This document shows, piece after piece, positions 4,716 to 7,058 of a DNA stretch of 7,058 nucleotides. The translations under genes and the position numbers were made by a program. The stretch is from Chitinophagaceae bacterium (lineage in GTDB: Bacteria > Bacteroidota > Bacteroidia > Chitinophagales > Chitinophagaceae), in assembly GCA_003151295.1 (NCBI GenBank), contig PLXD01000459.1, positions 1 to 7,058 of the forward strand, in the 5' to 3' direction. How positions within the stretch are numbered: the stretch's first letter is position 1; the number at the start of each line of letters is the position of its first letter. The notes beneath the pieces are model-generated. The model saw nothing but the letters and a program-made list of their open reading frames with translations. It had not been told where the DNA came from and made no database searches.

Positions 4716-7058
4716 ATGAAAAAAAACCTTTCCCTATTCCTTTTTCCTATTCTCTTTCTCTTTTCCCAGTTTAAGGGGCTTGGGCAGGCGGCATGCAATA
4801 ACTGGCTCTACCTGCCCGTAGACCCTTCCTATGTAGAAACCGGGGACCTCAACATACCGGGTAACCAGCTTACAATAGAGGCAAATATTAACAGGACTAC
4901 CCCCTATGCCTTTAATACATATTATTCGGGTGATATCGTCGGCAAGTACCGGGGCCCTGCGGATGTAAATTACCTGCTCAGGCCGGATAATGGATATATA
5001 ACAACTACCGATGGAACCTTTTACGCGACCCCGAATATTTGCCCGCTGGAGCTGAACAAAACCTACCATGTCGCAATGGTCTACGATGGCAGTACGTTAA
5101 AATTTTATCGCAATGGCTTTCTTATGAGCCAGGTGGCAGCTACCGGCAATCTTTACCAAAACAGCTACGAGACAGAAATTGGACTGTATCTGACAAATGT
5201 ATTCCCTTCGCAGTTTATCGGATATATCAACGAAGTACGTATATGGAACGTAGCCCGAACTCAGAGCCAGATCCAGACCTATATGAATACTTCCCTTCCT
5301 TCTCCGACCACACAGACCGGCCTGCTGGCCTATTATACTTTCGATAACCTGCTGAATAAACAGGGCAATCCCGCATGGAACGGGACGTTAAACGGCAGTG
5401 CCTCCATTAATGCGACCAATCCTACCTGCTCAGCTTTCGTTGCCGATAATAATTGTTGCCCTACGCTCCAGGGAACTTTAACCGGCGGGACTATTTGTTC
5501 GAATAACGCACAAGGGCAGCTAACTTATCATGCCAACAATGGAACAGGCCCTTTTACATTGACTTATTCAGACGGCACTAATAATTATACACAAACCGGC
5601 GTACAAACCGATATCCCCTTTACCGTTCAGACAACTCCTCTCACAACGACAACTTATACGATTTTGACTATCCAGGATAATTCTACCAGCTGCACTGCTA
5701 CCGATGTTTCAGGCATAATCGGCGTCATAACTGTAAATATGGCGCCCAGCACCGATTTTACATTTGATCAGAATATTTGCAATCCACTAAGTGTGAATTT
5801 TTTAAGTATTTTACAAACAGGAGCATCCTATGTCTGGACCATAAATGGAATAGATTATGCCGGGAATTCGAACCAGACCCAATCTTTTCCAGACACAGGC
5901 AACTATCCAGTAAAGTTGAAAATAACTTCACCGAACGGTTGTGCTGACAGCACTATTAAAAATATTCCTATCCGGTTCGATAAAGGAAATATCATTTCCA
6001 CCGGCGATACGATCATTTGTGCGGGCCACAGTATTCAACTATTGTCACATCCTGCGCTGGAATACTGTTGGTCCCCCACCAGCTATTTGGATGACCCTGG
6101 CCTTGCCAATCCAACTGCTTCTCCACCGGTAATGATGAAATACTATCTTACGTCAAAGACCATCGGGGCAAACCTGATCATAAACGGGGATTTTAGCATG
6201 GGCAATACCGGTTTCAGTTCTGCGTACATTTATGATCCTATCAATAAAACCGCCGGAGAATATTTTGTCGGAACGAGCCCTCATAATTGGAACCCCAACG
6301 CACCGGTCGATTGCGGTGACCACACTTCCGGAAGCGGAAACATGTTGATCGTAAACGGCGCATCTATTCCCGATATAAATGTTTGGATGACCAGCCAGAT
6401 CAATGTACAGCCCAACACAAACTATGCTTTTTCGGCCTGGATACAATCCATTTCCCCTTACAACCCGGCAACCCTGCAATTCTCAATCAATGGGATCAAA
6501 CTTGGTAATAGTATAAATGCCAACGCCAATACCTGCATATGGAATCAGTTCTATACGATATGGAACTCAGGCAATACTACGACAGCCACTATTAGTCTTG
6601 TCAATGAGAATACGTTCTTCTTGGGTAATGATTTTGCCCTGGATGATATCTCATTTGCACCCGTGACACTGCTTCAGGATTCCGTTATTGTCAATATTGA
6701 AAACGCTGCTGTGATCGCAAATCCCGATACAGCCGTTTGTCCAGGTTCCCCGGTGAAGCTAAATGCCACCGGCTCCCTCGCCATCAGTCCCTTCAGTTAT
6801 TCCTGGGCACCATCCGGCGGCCTTTCGGACAGTACCAGTCACGACCCCATAGCCTTGCCTTCCATAACGACCAACTATACGGTCACCGCTACGACAGCTC
6901 ATGGCTGTATCGCAAAAAGCTCCGTCCTGCTGACCCTATTTCCCGGTGTCAACATTGGCCTGACTCCCGATACGACCATCTGCCCAGGAGCCTTCCTCCA
7001 ATTACAGGCTTCGGGAGGCAATGGCTATTCCTGGAGTCCTGCTCAATATCTCGACAAT
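4716..7058 (+). CDS. Large secreted modular protein with LamG, PKD, jelly-roll and Ig-like repeats (3' end outside window)
   Basis: One frame is open from the ATG at 4716 to the last base (781 codons, no stop), so the gene is partial. Residues 1-25 are a signal peptide: KK, then a hydrophobic core (LSLFLFPILFLF), ending near GLGQA. In order: a LamG/concanavalin-A-like domain at about 28-235 (FIGYINEVRIWNVAR at 167-181, then LLAYYTFDN); a Cys-rich Ig/PKD-like domain at 247-345 (TGPFTLTYSDG); a PKD domain at 347-420 (SYVWTING, NGCADST); an Ig-like repeat from 430 (DTIICAGHSIQLL, YCWSPTSYLDDP); a jelly-roll carbohydrate-binding-like module at 486-650 (NLIINGDFSMGN to DFALDDISF); a second Ig-like repeat at 660-745 (PDTAVCPGSPVKL, YSWAPSG, TTNYTVTATTAHGC); and a third, cut by the edge (DTTICPG, YSWSP). 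Such proteins usually end in a CHU_C/type IX secretion sorting domain, which would lie outside. Likely an outer-surface or released adhesin that binds glycans. No catalytic residues were recognised. Confidence 0.88.
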   Translation, partial: MKKNLSLFLFPILFLFSQFKGLGQAACNNWLYLPVDPSYVETGDLNIPGNQLTIEANINRTTPYAFNTYYSGDIVGKYRGPADVNYLLRPDNGYITTTDGTFYATPNICPLELNKTYHVAMVYDGSTLKFYRNGFLMSQVAATGNLYQNSYETEIGLYLTNVFPSQFIGYINEVRIWNVARTQSQIQTYMNTSLPSPTTQTGLLAYYTFDNLLNKQGNPAWNGTLNGSASINATNPTCSAFVADNNCCPTLQGTLTGGTICSNNAQGQLTYHANNGTGPFTLTYSDGTNNYTQTGVQTDIPFTVQTTPLTTTTYTILTIQDNSTSCTATDVSGIIGVITVNMAPSTDFTFDQNICNPLSVNFLSILQTGASYVWTINGIDYAGNSNQTQSFPDTGNYPVKLKITSPNGCADSTIKNIPIRFDKGNIISTGDTIICAGHSIQLLSHPALEYCWSPTSYLDDPGLANPTASPPVMMKYYLTSKTIGANLIINGDFSMGNTGFSSAYIYDPINKTAGEYFVGTSPHNWNPNAPVDCGDHTSGSGNMLIVNGASIPDINVWMTSQINVQPNTNYAFSAWIQSISPYNPATLQFSINGIKLGNSINANANTCIWNQFYTIWNSGNTTTATISLVNENTFFLGNDFALDDISFAPVTLLQDSVIVNIENAAVIANPDTAVCPGSPVKLNATGSLAISPFSYSWAPSGGLSDSTSHDPIALPSITTNYTVTATTAHGCIAKSSVLLTLFPGVNIGLTPDTTICPGAFLQLQASGGNGYSWSPAQYLDN

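Noticed and set aside
4734..5069. Minus-strand open frame of 111 codons opposite the surface-protein gene
   Set aside because: It is a shadow of the LamG-coding strand, with no domain or start context. The plus-strand frame has a signal peptide and a recognisable fold.

Overview
The window looks like chromosomal DNA from a member of the Bacteroidota, most probably the Chitinophagaceae or a related Sphingobacteriia/Cytophagia lineage. The base for this is: moderate GC with AT-rich intergenic gaps, genes without strong Shine-Dalgarno sequences, a GT9 glycosyltransferase beginning with an 'RKRALGDVLW' motif, and above all a very long secreted protein built from LamG, PKD and Ig-like repeats of the 'DTTICPG...YSWSP' kind. 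That repeat style is typical of Bacteroidota surface proteins exported by the type IX secretion system. The taxonomic call is inference from protein style, not from a marker gene.

Layout. Positions 1-78 are a short left edge with an imperfect GC-rich hairpin and no gene start that can be supported. Positions 79-2039 hold two overlapping minus-strand GT2 glycosyltransferase genes; the upstream one is 1083-2039 and the downstream one 79-1092. A 119-bp divergent intergenic region (2040-2158) follows. A compact plus-strand operon of three genes runs from 2159 to 4548: a GT9 (heptosyltransferase-like) glycosyltransferase, a small class I SAM-dependent methyltransferase coupled to it by an ATGA stop/start overlap, and an FkbM-family methyltransferase 3 bp further on. 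An AT-rich gap of 167 bp (4549-4715) precedes a large plus-strand gene that begins at 4716 and is still open at the right edge (781 codons visible).

How the genes may work together. Three glycosyltransferases and two methyltransferases within 4.5 kb look like part of a surface-glycan locus (O-antigen, capsule/exopolysaccharide, or protein O-glycan), with the methyltransferases decorating or capping sugars. The exact glycan cannot be read from the sequence. The large modular protein next door is probably a cell-surface or secreted adhesin. Whether it is functionally tied to the glycan genes or only adjacent is open. The most interesting structural point is that a carbohydrate-binding-like jelly-roll module appears to be inserted inside an Ig-like repeat of this protein rather than strung beside it. 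No RNA gene, CRISPR array, insertion sequence or attachment site was recognised. I did not find a convincingly new system; most of the window is recognisable Bacteroidota surface-glycan and adhesin material.
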